From: Intestinibacillus massiliensis
GTDB lineage: Bacteria; Bacillota; Clostridia; Oscillospirales; Butyricicoccaceae
Assembly: GCA_029267335.1 (NCBI GenBank)
Contig: JAJUJC010000006.1
Span: 124,001 to 188,000, forward strand
Length of the DNA stretch: 64,000 nt
Direction of reading: 5' to 3'
Part shown: in pieces, positions 50,381 to 59,629 of the stretch
Layout of the letters: the number at the start of each line of letters is the position of its first letter
Position numbering within the stretch: position 1 is the first letter of the stretch
The notes under the pieces: generated by a model
Told to the model about the DNA's origin: nothing
What the model saw: the letters and a program-made list of their open reading frames with translations, nothing else
Databases searched by the model: none
Made by a program: the position numbers and the translations under genes

Positions 50381-50773
50381 ATGGTTTCGATTGACGAAGC
50401 GCATACTTTACTCGATGAGATCGCGCAGGAGCTGCCCGAGGAATTTTGGCAGGAGCTGAACGGCGGCGTTTCCCTGCTGCCCGATCGCAAGCGCAGTCCG
50501 GTCGCACAAGGCGACGACCTGTATGTGCTCGGTGAATATCTGATCGACAGCATGCTCGGTCGCTATATCAATATCTACTATGGCTCGTTCGAGCGTATGT
50601 ATGGCGATTGCTCGCCGCGCGCGATGAAGCGGCACTTGCGCAAGGTACTGTTCCACGAGTTCACCCACCACATCGAATCACTCGCGGGTGAGCGCGGACT
50701 TGAAATCAAGGATGAGGAGCAAATCCGCGCATATTTGGACAGCCACGCGCACAACGACGAGGACGAGGCATAA
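50381..50773 (+). CDS. metallopeptidase family protein (zincin-like)
   Basis: VLFHEFTHHIESLAGERGLE (HExxH); start trimmed to the ATG with GGAGG RBS. Confidence 0.88.
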   Translation: MVSIDEAHTLLDEIAQELPEEFWQELNGGVSLLPDRKRSPVAQGDDLYVLGEYLIDSMLGRYINIYYGSFERMYGDCSPRAMKRHLRKVLFHEFTHHIESLAGERGLEIKDEEQIRAYLDSHAHNDEDEA

Positions 50774-50828
50774 AAACACGTATGGATATCACTTCAATCT
50801 CACTCCGTTTTGCGCAAAACACTTGCGC

Positions 50829-50873
50829 AAAAAAACTCCCGGCTTTTCATTTTGAAAAGTCGGGAGTTTTTTG
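50829..50873. terminator. bidirectional terminator
   Basis: AAAAAACTCCCGGCTTTTCAttttGAAAAGTCGGGAGTTTTTT. Confidence 0.9.
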
Positions 50874-50885
50874 TCCATAACTTCT

Positions 50886-52172
50886 TTAATAAAACAGGTG
50901 AACCAGTCCGGTCGAAAAGATCGGGATGTATGTAAGAATCAGCAAATTGATCACAAGCAGAATATAAAATGGTACCGCTTCCTTAATAAAGGCTGCCGTT
51001 TTACATTTTGTGATACCGCAGGTAACAAACATCAGCGTTCCCATCGGAGGCGAGAGCGCACCGATCGCGTTGTTGAAAATATAAACCATCGCGAACTGGA
51101 TCTGATCAATGCCATACGATGCCGCGATGGGCGCGAGCAACGGTACGAGAATGATCATCGAAGCATTACCCTCGATAAACATACCGACGATAAGCAAAAA
51201 GACGTTCACAATCAGCAGGAACACGTACTTATTGTGAATCGTACCGACAATCCACTCGGTCAGCTGCTGCGGAATGCGTTCCTTGGTCAAAATCCAAGAG
51301 AACACGCACGCCGCGGAAACGATCAGCATGATAGATGAGGTTGTGCAAACGGTTTCCTTGAGGCCGCGCATCATATCCTTCCAATGCATTTCACGGTATA
51401 GAATACCCAATAGCACCGCATAGATGATTGCAACTGCGCCCGCTTCGGTCGCTGTGAAAACGCCCATTCGGATACCGCCGATAATAATGATCGGCAGACA
51501 CAGCGGCAAGATGGCAGGCTTTGCCGCCGCGCCAAATTCCTTGGCTGTGATCTTTTCGGTTCGCAGCGGCGCATATCCGCGTTTTTTCGATACCATGCGC
51601 ACAACCAACATCATCGTGACACACAGCAAGGTACCAACGCCCAAACCGGACATAAACAGCTTGCCAATGGATACATTTGCGATACAGCCGTATAAGATCA
51701 TGGAGATGCCGGGCGGAATGAGCGGGGTAATCATAGAGGATGCGGCGGTCACAACGGTCGAAAACTCTTTGGAAAAGCCCTTCCTTTCCATTTCCGGAAC
51801 CAGCATTTTGGCTTCCATCGCCGCATCGGCAAGGTTCGATCCAGACAGACCGCCCATTAACGTGGACAGCAGTACGTTGACCTGTGCCAGACCGCCCTGC
51901 ATGCGTCCGGTCATAACAGAGCAAAAATCCATGATTCTCGATGTTACACCGGTGTAATTCATCATGATACCGGCACAGACAAAGAACGGGATTGCAAGCA
52001 GGGAAATGCTCTCGGTACCTGTGATTGCCTGCTGCGCAAACACCACCGCACTCACCTTGGGATTGAGCACAAAATAGACGATGCTCCCGCCCAGCACTGA
52101 GATATAGACCGGCACCTTAAAGAACAGCAGCACCAAGAGAACAATCGCAGAAACTACCAATATACTATTCAT
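50886..52172 (-). CDS. dctM: TRAP transporter large permease (DctM)
   Basis: GLSGSNLADAAMEAKMLVPEMERKGFSKEFSTVVTAASSMITPLIPPGISMILYG. Confidence 0.96.
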   Translation of the reverse strand: MNSILVVSAIVLLVLLFFKVPVYISVLGGSIVYFVLNPKVSAVVFAQQAITGTESISLLAIPFFVCAGIMMNYTGVTSRIMDFCSVMTGRMQGGLAQVNVLLSTLMGGLSGSNLADAAMEAKMLVPEMERKGFSKEFSTVVTAASSMITPLIPPGISMILYGCIANVSIGKLFMSGLGVGTLLCVTMMLVVRMVSKKRGYAPLRTEKITAKEFGAAAKPAILPLCLPIIIIGGIRMGVFTATEAGAVAIIYAVLLGILYREMHWKDMMRGLKETVCTTSSIMLIVSAACVFSWILTKERIPQQLTEWIVGTIHNKYVFLLIVNVFLLIVGMFIEGNASMIILVPLLAPIAASYGIDQIQFAMVYIFNNAIGALSPPMGTLMFVTCGITKCKTAAFIKEAVPFYILLVINLLILTYIPIFSTGLVHLFY

Positions 52173-52668
52173 TTGCGACCGCCTCCTTTGCTTCGCTCTT
52201 CACTTCCTTGATCTGGGCATAGAACCAACTGATAATCATGACCGCATAAGAAACCGGCGCAATGCCGTAGATGATCGCATAGGGGATGTGCAGCATCGAG
52301 GTCGAGCGCCCGCTTCTCAGGAAGAGTTGAATAAACCCCATGCTCTGATAGACCAAGTATCCCAGAACGACGACAACGACGGCAGAAATTAAAATGCTGC
52401 ATATTTTTTGTGCTTTTTTGGGCAGCATGTCCACAACCATTTCGATTGCAACATGGTTGCCGGTGCGAAAGGCTGCGCCGCCCGCTGCAAAAACGATCCA
52501 CACCATGCAGGCAAGCTGTACTTCCTCTAGCCAAGTGAACGGCTGACCGAACACACGTCTCCAGATGACACCCATAAACGTTAGCACCACTAGCAACACA
52601 AGCACAAGCGACGCTACGACGATATCCAGATTGCCGAGGAAGGACAGTACTTTACTTTTTTGCTTCAT
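52165..52668 (-). CDS. dctQ: TRAP transporter small permease (DctQ)
   Basis: VIWRRVFGQPFTWLEEVQLACMVWIVFAAGGAAFRTGNHVAIEM. Confidence 0.94.
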   Translation of the reverse strand: MKQKSKVLSFLGNLDIVVASLVLVLLVVLTFMGVIWRRVFGQPFTWLEEVQLACMVWIVFAAGGAAFRTGNHVAIEMVVDMLPKKAQKICSILISAVVVVVLGYLVYQSMGFIQLFLRSGRSTSMLHIPYAIIYGIAPVSYAVMIISWFYAQIKEVKSEAKEAVANE

Positions 52669-52685
52669 AAATTACTTCCCCCATA

Positions 52686-52711
52686 AAGGGGCTGTATGTG
52701 CAGCCCCTTTA
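52686..52711 (-). terminator. intra-operon hairpin after dctP
   Basis: AAAGGGGCTGtatgtgCAGCCCCTTT; no clear U-tract on the minus strand. Confidence 0.55.
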
Positions 52712-52725
52712 CTATTTTTCTTCCT

Positions 52726-53790
52726 TTACTTTGCGCCCATAGCAGCGCGAACGGTGTCATACAGACCATCCGACCAACCGAACTGCGCGCCCTTGTCATA
52801 GAAGGATTTTGCCTTGTCACGGAAGCCCTGCAGCACTTCTTCCGACGGCTGTACAACATTTACGCCCTCGTCCTTCATCTTCTGGAGGTATTCCGCCTCA
52901 GATTTTTGCTGTACCTGATTGTTGTACATACCCGCTTCCTCGCCGGTTTCGAGGAGCAGCGTCTGCTGTTCCGGTGTCAGCGAATTGAACCAGTCGACAG
53001 AGCAAACCCATGTGGTGAAATTCAGCACGTGACCGTCGAGAATCAGATTCTTTGCCACTTCGTGCAGCTTGCGGCCATAAAGCGTTGCAAGCGGGTTTTC
53101 CGCACCGTCAATGGTCTTGGTTTGCAGCGCCTGATAAACATCGCCCAGTGCCATACCGGTCGAGGTCGCTCCCAGGCAATCAAAGCCGACCGACTGAATC
53201 TCGTTGGACGGTACGCGAATTTTCATACCCTTGAGATCTTCTACCGTGTTGACCGGCTTGACCGTGAGCGTATGGCGCGCACCATATGCCCAGTCAGAGG
53301 TGAGGATCTTGAGTCCCTTTGCCTCCAGCTTATCACATTGCTCCTGATACCACTTGGATTCGATCAGTTTCCAGCACTGGTCCCACGAATCAAACAGAAA
53401 CGGTCCAAATACGATGCCAAAATCCGGCACGCCGTAATCCGCATAGAAGGCGCCGTCTGCCAGTGTTGCAACCGGCTCTCCCAACAGCATAGAGTCGATC
53501 AGTTTGGACTTATCCCCCAGCTGGGAATCCGGATAGAGCTCGATCTTCAGGCTGCCATCGCCCTTTTCATCGACGAGTTCTTTCCACTTTTCCAAGCCCT
53601 GTCCGATCGGTTCGGAAATCGAATTTTCAAAACCGATTTGCAGTGTCACAACATCCCCCGATGCCACTGCGGGTTTTGTCTGCGCTGCATCCGCCTGTGC
53701 ACCTGCATTGCTCTGGCTGCCGCATCCCGCTAACAGAGTGGTCAACATAGCGCCTGTTGTGAGGACCGCGAGTAACTTTTTCGCTTTCAT
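52726..53790 (-). CDS. dctP: TRAP transporter substrate-binding protein (DctP)
   Basis: Lipoprotein signal LLAGCGS; LQIGFENSISEPIGQGLEKWKELVDEKGDGSLKIELYPDSQLGD. Confidence 0.95.
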   Translation of the reverse strand: MKAKKLLAVLTTGAMLTTLLAGCGSQSNAGAQADAAQTKPAVASGDVVTLQIGFENSISEPIGQGLEKWKELVDEKGDGSLKIELYPDSQLGDKSKLIDSMLLGEPVATLADGAFYADYGVPDFGIVFGPFLFDSWDQCWKLIESKWYQEQCDKLEAKGLKILTSDWAYGARHTLTVKPVNTVEDLKGMKIRVPSNEIQSVGFDCLGATSTGMALGDVYQALQTKTIDGAENPLATLYGRKLHEVAKNLILDGHVLNFTTWVCSVDWFNSLTPEQQTLLLETGEEAGMYNNQVQQKSEAEYLQKMKDEGVNVVQPSEEVLQGFRDKAKSFYDKGAQFGWSDGLYDTVRAAMGAK

Positions 53791-53843
53791 AATCATGAAT
53801 ACCCCTTTCATATTCGCCATTAAATTTTGTGATCTTTTCTATC

Positions 53844-54875
53844 CTACGACGCGGTAAAGTCCAGAACGACCTTTAGCATACTTCCTGCATTCTGATCGAA
53901 TTGCGCAAATGCCTTGGGTGCATCCGTCCACGCGTAGGTATTGGTGACGATTTTATGAAGATCCACTTTGCCCGCTCTGACAATTTCGATCAGTTCCTCA
54001 AAATCTTTTTTCATTGCATTGCGAGAGCCGTAGATATTCAACTCCTTCTTCTGGATGATGGTAAAGAAAAAGTCCTGCAAGTTCTTTTTGGACACACCAA
54101 TCAGCACGACCCGTCCGCCAAAGCAGGCAGCATCAATGCAGTTTTGAAATGTCTGCGGCAGTCCCACCGCCTCAATGGCAACATCAAATCCATCGCCCTG
54201 TGTCAATGCAGCCACGCTCTCCTGAAATACTTCCGGCGACGAATTTTCGATCTTATGATCCAGTCCGAAAGTCGTGTACGCATAGTCCAGCTTCTCCGGC
54301 GCAACATCACAGATCGTGACCTCGGCTCCTTTTGCTTTCGCGGCAACCGCCGCGAGCACCCCGATCGTTCCCGCGCCGATGACGAGGACCCGTTCCCCAG
54401 GCTTGACATCTGCACGCGAAACACCGTGGTAACTGATACAAAAAGGCTCGATCAGTGCAAGACTTTTTGCGTCCAATCCCTTCCCGTCATAGATGCGCTC
54501 GACCGGCATCGTGATGTACTCGGAAAATGCACCCTCTCGCTGCACGCCCATCGTCTGATTATCGGTGCACGCATTGACCAGTCCGCGATTGCACGAGTAA
54601 CACGTTCCACAGTTGAAATAGGGATTACAGGTCACCACCATGCCCGGCTTGAGCCCTTTGTCGTTGTCATCGATCTCGATGATCTCCGCGGAGAATTCAT
54701 GTCCCGGCACACGCGGATAAGAGACATACGCATTTGCCCCCCGGTAGGAGCCGAGATCGCTGCCGCAAATGCCGCCATAAAGTAGTCTCAGCAGTGCCTC
54801 TCCTTTTTTTCGGATCGGCTGCTCGATCTCACAGATGCTGACCTGACCGGGCTGCTGGATCAAAATCGCTTTCAT
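53844..54875 (-). CDS. zinc-binding MDR dehydrogenase, best fit L-galactonate 5-dehydrogenase (LgoD/YjjN-like)
   Basis: GICGSDLGSYRGANAYVSYPRVPGHEF, LIEPFCISYHGVSRADVKPGERVLVIGAGTIG, KKELNIYGSRNA resemble E. coli YjjN. Confidence 0.75.
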   Translation of the reverse strand: MKAILIQQPGQVSICEIEQPIRKKGEALLRLLYGGICGSDLGSYRGANAYVSYPRVPGHEFSAEIIEIDDNDKGLKPGMVVTCNPYFNCGTCYSCNRGLVNACTDNQTMGVQREGAFSEYITMPVERIYDGKGLDAKSLALIEPFCISYHGVSRADVKPGERVLVIGAGTIGVLAAVAAKAKGAEVTICDVAPEKLDYAYTTFGLDHKIENSSPEVFQESVAALTQGDGFDVAIEAVGLPQTFQNCIDAACFGGRVVLIGVSKKNLQDFFFTIIQKKELNIYGSRNAMKKDFEELIEIVRAGKVDLHKIVTNTYAWTDAPKAFAQFDQNAGSMLKVVLDFTAS

Positions 54876-54916
54876 TTCTCCGATACCTTCCTTTCGGCAG
54901 ATTCTCATGTGTCCTT

Positions 54917-54930
54917 TGTTGTATACATCA
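54917..54930. promoter_or_regulatory. GntR-type operator copy 1 (TGTTGTATACATCA)
   Basis: One mismatch to the perfect palindrome at 55842; lies just downstream of minus-strand promoter TTGACA-17-TATTCT. Confidence 0.7.
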
Positions 54931-55079
54931 AGAATACTTCAAAGCACTGCTTCTGTCAACAATAAAAAGCCCCTTCTATGCGATTTCATGCACGCTATAT
55001 AATTTATATTGCAACAATTTGTACATATTGTCAAGTCTATTTCGTTTGAGAGCAAATACGCTTGCTCATTGTACCGCTT

Positions 55080-55093
55080 TGTTGTATAATAGC
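55080..55093. promoter_or_regulatory. partial operator copy overlapping the gntR -10 (TGTTGTATAATAGC)
   Basis: TTGCTC-17-TATAAT promoter with TGTTGTATA half-site over the -10. Confidence 0.5.
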
Positions 55094-55124
55094 GCTACAC
55101 TATATGTAATAAGGGGACTCTCAA

Positions 55125-55766
55125 ATGGCCAAAAAAGAAAGCCTGAAGTCGCAGGCGTATACATTCATACGCGACAAAATCATACGCTGCGAATATGCTC
55201 CTGCTACGATGCTGAATGAAGAGATGCTGCAAGCAGAGATTGGCGTCAGCCGCACACCTATTCGCGATGCGCTCAGCCGTTTGGAGCAAGAAGGTCTCGT
55301 GCAAATTCTGCCGAAAAAAGGTGTCATCGTTTCCTCCCTTTCCATTTCTGAGATCAATATGATTTTTGAAGTGCGGCTTCTGCTAGAACCATATGCGATC
55401 GAGCACTACGGAAACACCCACAAAAGTTCATTTTTTGAGCACTATTTCAATATTTTTTCCACATTATCGCCCGAAACCGATAATGACGCATACTATGGTC
55501 TGGACGATTGTTTTCACGGGGAGATCATGCGTGCGGTACCAAATCGCTACATTCAAAACACTTACCAAACCATCGCCACGCAGAACTATCGCTTCCGCGT
55601 CATGACAGGCAAACAGACGCAGTCGCGCTTAAATGACAGTACACAAGAGCACCTTGCCATTCTTCGCGCGTGCATGATGCAGGACTGGTCTCTGGCTGCC
55701 GAAGCGATGCGCGCGCATATCCAGCAGTCCAAGAGTTCCACGTTCGAGCTTCTGCTTCAGCTATAA
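55125..55766 (+). CDS. GntR (FadR subfamily) transcriptional regulator
   Basis: AYTFIRDKIIRCEYAPATMLNEEMLQAEIGVSRTPIRDALSRLEQEGLVQILPKKGVIV. Confidence 0.96.
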   Translation: MAKKESLKSQAYTFIRDKIIRCEYAPATMLNEEMLQAEIGVSRTPIRDALSRLEQEGLVQILPKKGVIVSSLSISEINMIFEVRLLLEPYAIEHYGNTHKSSFFEHYFNIFSTLSPETDNDAYYGLDDCFHGEIMRAVPNRYIQNTYQTIATQNYRFRVMTGKQTQSRLNDSTQEHLAILRACMMQDWSLAAEAMRAHIQQSKSSTFELLLQL

Positions 55767-55841
55767 CACATTTGTAAAAAGCGCACAATATCTCCCCCAT
55801 TGTTTTCATCCAAAACGCAGAAAAAGAGGTTCTTTTCTTTT

Positions 55842-55855
55842 TGTTGTATACAACA
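55842..55855. promoter_or_regulatory. GntR-type operator copy 2, perfect palindrome TGTTGTATACAACA
   Basis: Perfect 14-bp dyad upstream of uxaB. Confidence 0.75.
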
Positions 55856-55906
55856 GAGGATGTAAGATGTATACTATATGCAAAGCTTTGGCAGGAGGTA
55901 TTGGTT

Positions 55907-57376
55907 ATGAAACAGATCCAAGACGTTATTACAAAAGACACTGCAACGTATCCTGAGAAAATTTTGCAGTTTGGCGAGGGCAATTTTCTGCGTGCATTTG
56001 CGGACTGGATGGTAAACAAAGCAAATCATGAGGGCGTATATCGCGGTAGCATCGTCCTTTGTCAGCCGATTGCCGACGGGCTTGCGGACAAGATCAACGC
56101 GCAAAACGGCATCTACACGCTCGCGATGCGCGGCATTGAAAATGGGCAGCCTGTCGAAAAAATCGAGCAGATCACCTCGGTATCCCGCTGCATCAACCCG
56201 TATCAGGATTATGCGGCGCTCATGGAGATTGCACGCAGTGCGTGTCTGGAGGTCGTCATTTCGAACACGACCGAGGCAGGTATTACATATCACGCGGGCG
56301 ATAAGCGCACGGACACCCCGCCACATTCCTATCCTGCAAAGGTCTGTGCATTTCTGTACGAGCGGTTTATCCACTTCGATGGTGCCCCGGACAAGGGCCT
56401 GCTCTTTCTGCCGGTCGAACTGATTGACAACAACGGCGCAAACCTTCGCCGTATCGTGCTGCAATATGCGGTGGAGTGGGAACTTGGTGATCCGTTCATT
56501 CACTGGGTCCAGGAGCACAACCATTTTTGTTCCACACTGGTCGATCGCATCGTCACCGGCTATCCGCGTGATCAAATTGAGCAATATGAGCACAGACTCG
56601 GGTATCATGACGAAATTTTTGATACGTCTGAGGTATTTCACCTTTGGGTCATCGAGGGCAAACAGGAATGGGCCGACATTTTGCCCCTTCATAAGACCGA
56701 TGCGCATGTGATCTGGACGGACAATGTCACGCCCTACAAAAAACGCAAAGTGCGCATTCTAAACGGCGGTCATACAGCATCTGTGCTTGCCGCATATCTG
56801 TCTGGACATGAAATCGTTCTCGAAATGATGCAGGATGAGGTCTTTGAGCAATATCTGGATCAAGTGCTGTATGAAGAGGTCATCCCAACGCTCGATTTGC
56901 CTCAGGAGGAACTGCGGCAATTTGCTGCCGACGTCAAGGATCGTTTCCGTAATCCCTATATCAAACACAAGCTGCTGGATATTTCGCTCAATTCCTGTTC
57001 CAAATGGTGCGCACGCGTACTGCCCTCCCTGCAAGGATATGTTTCTGCAAAGGGTTCGCTCCCTCCCGCGCTCACTTTCTCCCTAGCAGCTTTCATCAAA
57101 TTCTATCAGGGTGTCTTTGTGGATGGTGCATACCTCGGCACGCGTGCGGATGGCACTTCTTACCCCATTCGCGATGACGCGGAGGTCTTAGAATTTTTCT
57201 CCAAGGCATGGGAAGAAAAAAACAGTGTTGCCCCTGCCGTCCTCAGTCACACCACTTTTTGGGACGGTGCCGACCTGACCGAGATCGCGGGACTGTGCGA
57301 TGCGGTTTCCGATTATCTTGCCGCCATGGAACGCATGCCTGTGCGCGATGTTGTTGCATCCCTGCTGGTTAAGTAA
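55907..57376 (+). CDS. uxaB: tagaturonate reductase
   Basis: ILQFGEGNFLRAFADWMVNKAN..VVISNTTEAGITY..RKVRILNGGHTA. Confidence 0.93.
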   Translation: MKQIQDVITKDTATYPEKILQFGEGNFLRAFADWMVNKANHEGVYRGSIVLCQPIADGLADKINAQNGIYTLAMRGIENGQPVEKIEQITSVSRCINPYQDYAALMEIARSACLEVVISNTTEAGITYHAGDKRTDTPPHSYPAKVCAFLYERFIHFDGAPDKGLLFLPVELIDNNGANLRRIVLQYAVEWELGDPFIHWVQEHNHFCSTLVDRIVTGYPRDQIEQYEHRLGYHDEIFDTSEVFHLWVIEGKQEWADILPLHKTDAHVIWTDNVTPYKKRKVRILNGGHTASVLAAYLSGHEIVLEMMQDEVFEQYLDQVLYEEVIPTLDLPQEELRQFAADVKDRFRNPYIKHKLLDISLNSCSKWCARVLPSLQGYVSAKGSLPPALTFSLAAFIKFYQGVFVDGAYLGTRADGTSYPIRDDAEVLEFFSKAWEEKNSVAPAVLSHTTFWDGADLTEIAGLCDAVSDYLAAMERMPVRDVVASLLVK

Positions 57377-57391
57377 GTGAGAGAAACGACT

Positions 57392-58897
57392 ATGCATGAA
57401 ACAAAAGGACTCATTTTGGTGCACGATACCGATGACGCAGCCATCGCGCTTGCCGACCTTTCCAAAGGGGAAACCTACACGGTTGCCGATCACACGCTGA
57501 CGCTTGCAACCGATATTCCGTTTGGTCACAAGGTTGCGCTGCGCAGCATCAAAAAAGGCGAAAATATTGTGAAATATGGCAATCCCATTGGACATGCGAC
57601 GCAGGATATTCCTTGCGGCGCGCACATTCACACACATAATCTTGCGACCAATCTTTCCGGTGTGATCGAATATACTTATCATCCCGACCGTGCACGCATC
57701 GACCAATTTGCAAAAAATACGCATACCGCTACGTTTGAGGGTTATCCACGCGCAGACGGCAGAGTCGGTGTGCGCAATGAACTGTGGATTGTGCCGACCG
57801 TAGGCTGTATCAATCAAACGGCAAGCCGCCTTGCTGCGCAAGCGAAGGCGGAGTTCGGTCATCTCTTTGACGATGTCTGCGCCTATACACACAATATGGG
57901 CTGCTCGCAGCTCGGCGACGATCAAGTGACAACCATGCGTCTGCTTGCCGGTATTATCGCAAATCCCAATGCAGGTGCTGTACTTGTGCTGTCGCTCGGC
58001 TGCGAGAACAATCACTTAGAGGTCTTTAGGCCCTATCTGGCCCAGACAGATCAAAGTCACATCCGCTTTTTGGTGACGCAGGAGGTGGAGGATGAATATG
58101 CCGCGGGCATGGAGCTTTTGCGCGATCTTGCGCACACCTGCGGCGGACAGCAGCGTCAGACCGTACCCGCTTCCAAGCTTGTTCTGGGCTTTAAATGCGG
58201 TGGCTCCGACGCCTTCTCTGGTCTGACCGCAAACGCCCTGTGCGGTCGGCTCAACGACCGTGTCGTGCACTGCGGCGGCTCAACCGTTTTGACCGAGGTG
58301 CCCGAAATGTTTGGAGCAGAGCACTTGCTCATGGAGCGCTGCATCAATGAGCAGGTCTTTGATCAAACCGTTTGCCTGATCAATGCTTATAAGAACTATT
58401 TTGCACGATATGGGCAGGTCATCTACGAAAATCCCTCCCCAGGCAATAAAAAAGGCGGTATCTCCTCTCTCGAAGAAAAATCGCTGGGCTGTATCCAGAA
58501 GGGCGGGCAAGCACCTGTCATCGGCGTGTTGCAATACGGACAACCAATTCAGGAAGGCGGTCTCAATCTTCTCACCGGCTCGGGCAACGACCAAGTCTCC
58601 TGCACGAATCTTGTGGCATCGGGCGCAACCATTCTGTGCTTTACGACCGGACGCGGCAATCCGTTTGGTTCTCCGGTCCCCACGGTCAAAATCTCATCCA
58701 ATACCGCGCTCGCCGAACGCAAACCACACTGGATCGACTTTAACGCAGGTCAGCTGCTCGACGGGGTCTCCTTCGATCAGACTACCGAGTCCTTTTTCCA
58801 GTATATTCTCGCGGTAGCATCTGGAAAGATCCATACAAACAACGAAACGCACGGATATAAAGAAATTTCCATCTTCCGTGATGGTGTGATTTTGTAA
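57392..58897 (+). CDS. uxaA: altronate dehydratase
   Basis: SAF domain N-term; GYPRADGRVGVRNELWIVPTVGCIN..GFKCGGSDAFSGLTANAL. Confidence 0.94.
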   Translation: MHETKGLILVHDTDDAAIALADLSKGETYTVADHTLTLATDIPFGHKVALRSIKKGENIVKYGNPIGHATQDIPCGAHIHTHNLATNLSGVIEYTYHPDRARIDQFAKNTHTATFEGYPRADGRVGVRNELWIVPTVGCINQTASRLAAQAKAEFGHLFDDVCAYTHNMGCSQLGDDQVTTMRLLAGIIANPNAGAVLVLSLGCENNHLEVFRPYLAQTDQSHIRFLVTQEVEDEYAAGMELLRDLAHTCGGQQRQTVPASKLVLGFKCGGSDAFSGLTANALCGRLNDRVVHCGGSTVLTEVPEMFGAEHLLMERCINEQVFDQTVCLINAYKNYFARYGQVIYENPSPGNKKGGISSLEEKSLGCIQKGGQAPVIGVLQYGQPIQEGGLNLLTGSGNDQVSCTNLVASGATILCFTTGRGNPFGSPVPTVKISSNTALAERKPHWIDFNAGQLLDGVSFDQTTESFFQYILAVASGKIHTNNETHGYKEISIFRDGVIL

Positions 58898-58981
58898 TGG
58901 CATCGCTCGGAACACCTAAAACAACTCGTCGAACCGTAAACGAATCTTGATACTATGAAACAATAAAAGGAGCTGTCTTAT

Positions 58982-59629
58982 ATGGATAACATTTCCGAGA
59001 TGCTTGGTGCCATTGGTGTGGTGCCGGTCATCAAACTCAAGCATCCGGAAGCGGATGCCGCACCGCTTGCGCAAGCACTGTGCGCGGGCGGTGTGCCGGT
59101 CGCGGAAGTCACGTTCCGCGCAGCGGGAGCCCCCGTCGCCATTCGCAGAATGCGCGAAGCCTGCCCGGAAATGCTCGTGGGTGCAGGCACGGTACTGTCC
59201 GTCGCGCAGGTGGACGAAGCGGTCGCTGCGGGTGCACAGTTCATCGTGACCCCCGGGCTGGACGAAGAAATCATTAAATACTGCGTGGTCAAGCACATTG
59301 CGATCTATCCGGGCTGCACCACGCCTTCGGACTATCATACTGCGCTCAAATATGGCTTGCAGGTGCTCAAGTTCTTTCCCGCGGAGCAGTCGGGCGGACT
59401 TGCAAAGATCAAAGCCATGAGCGCGCCGTTCCCGATGTTCCGCATCATGCCCACCGGGGGCATTTCCCTCAAAAATCTTGCGGAATACGCAAAAAGTCCG
59501 CTGATTGTCGCGTGTGGCGGTTCCTATATGGTGTCGGACGCGCTGGTGGATGAGCGGCGCTGGGATGAGATCACTGCACTGTGCAAAAAATCCGTAGAAA
59601 TCGTCAAGGAGGCACGTGCAAATGGCTAA
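58982..59629 (+). CDS. eda: bifunctional KDPG/KHG aldolase
   Basis: GVVPVIKLKHPEADAAPLAQALCAGGVPVAEVTFR..PGCTTPSDYHTALKYGLQVLKFFPAEQSGG. Confidence 0.93.
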   Translation: MDNISEMLGAIGVVPVIKLKHPEADAAPLAQALCAGGVPVAEVTFRAAGAPVAIRRMREACPEMLVGAGTVLSVAQVDEAVAAGAQFIVTPGLDEEIIKYCVVKHIAIYPGCTTPSDYHTALKYGLQVLKFFPAEQSGGLAKIKAMSAPFPMFRIMPTGGISLKNLAEYAKSPLIVACGGSYMVSDALVDERRWDEITALCKKSVEIVKEARANG

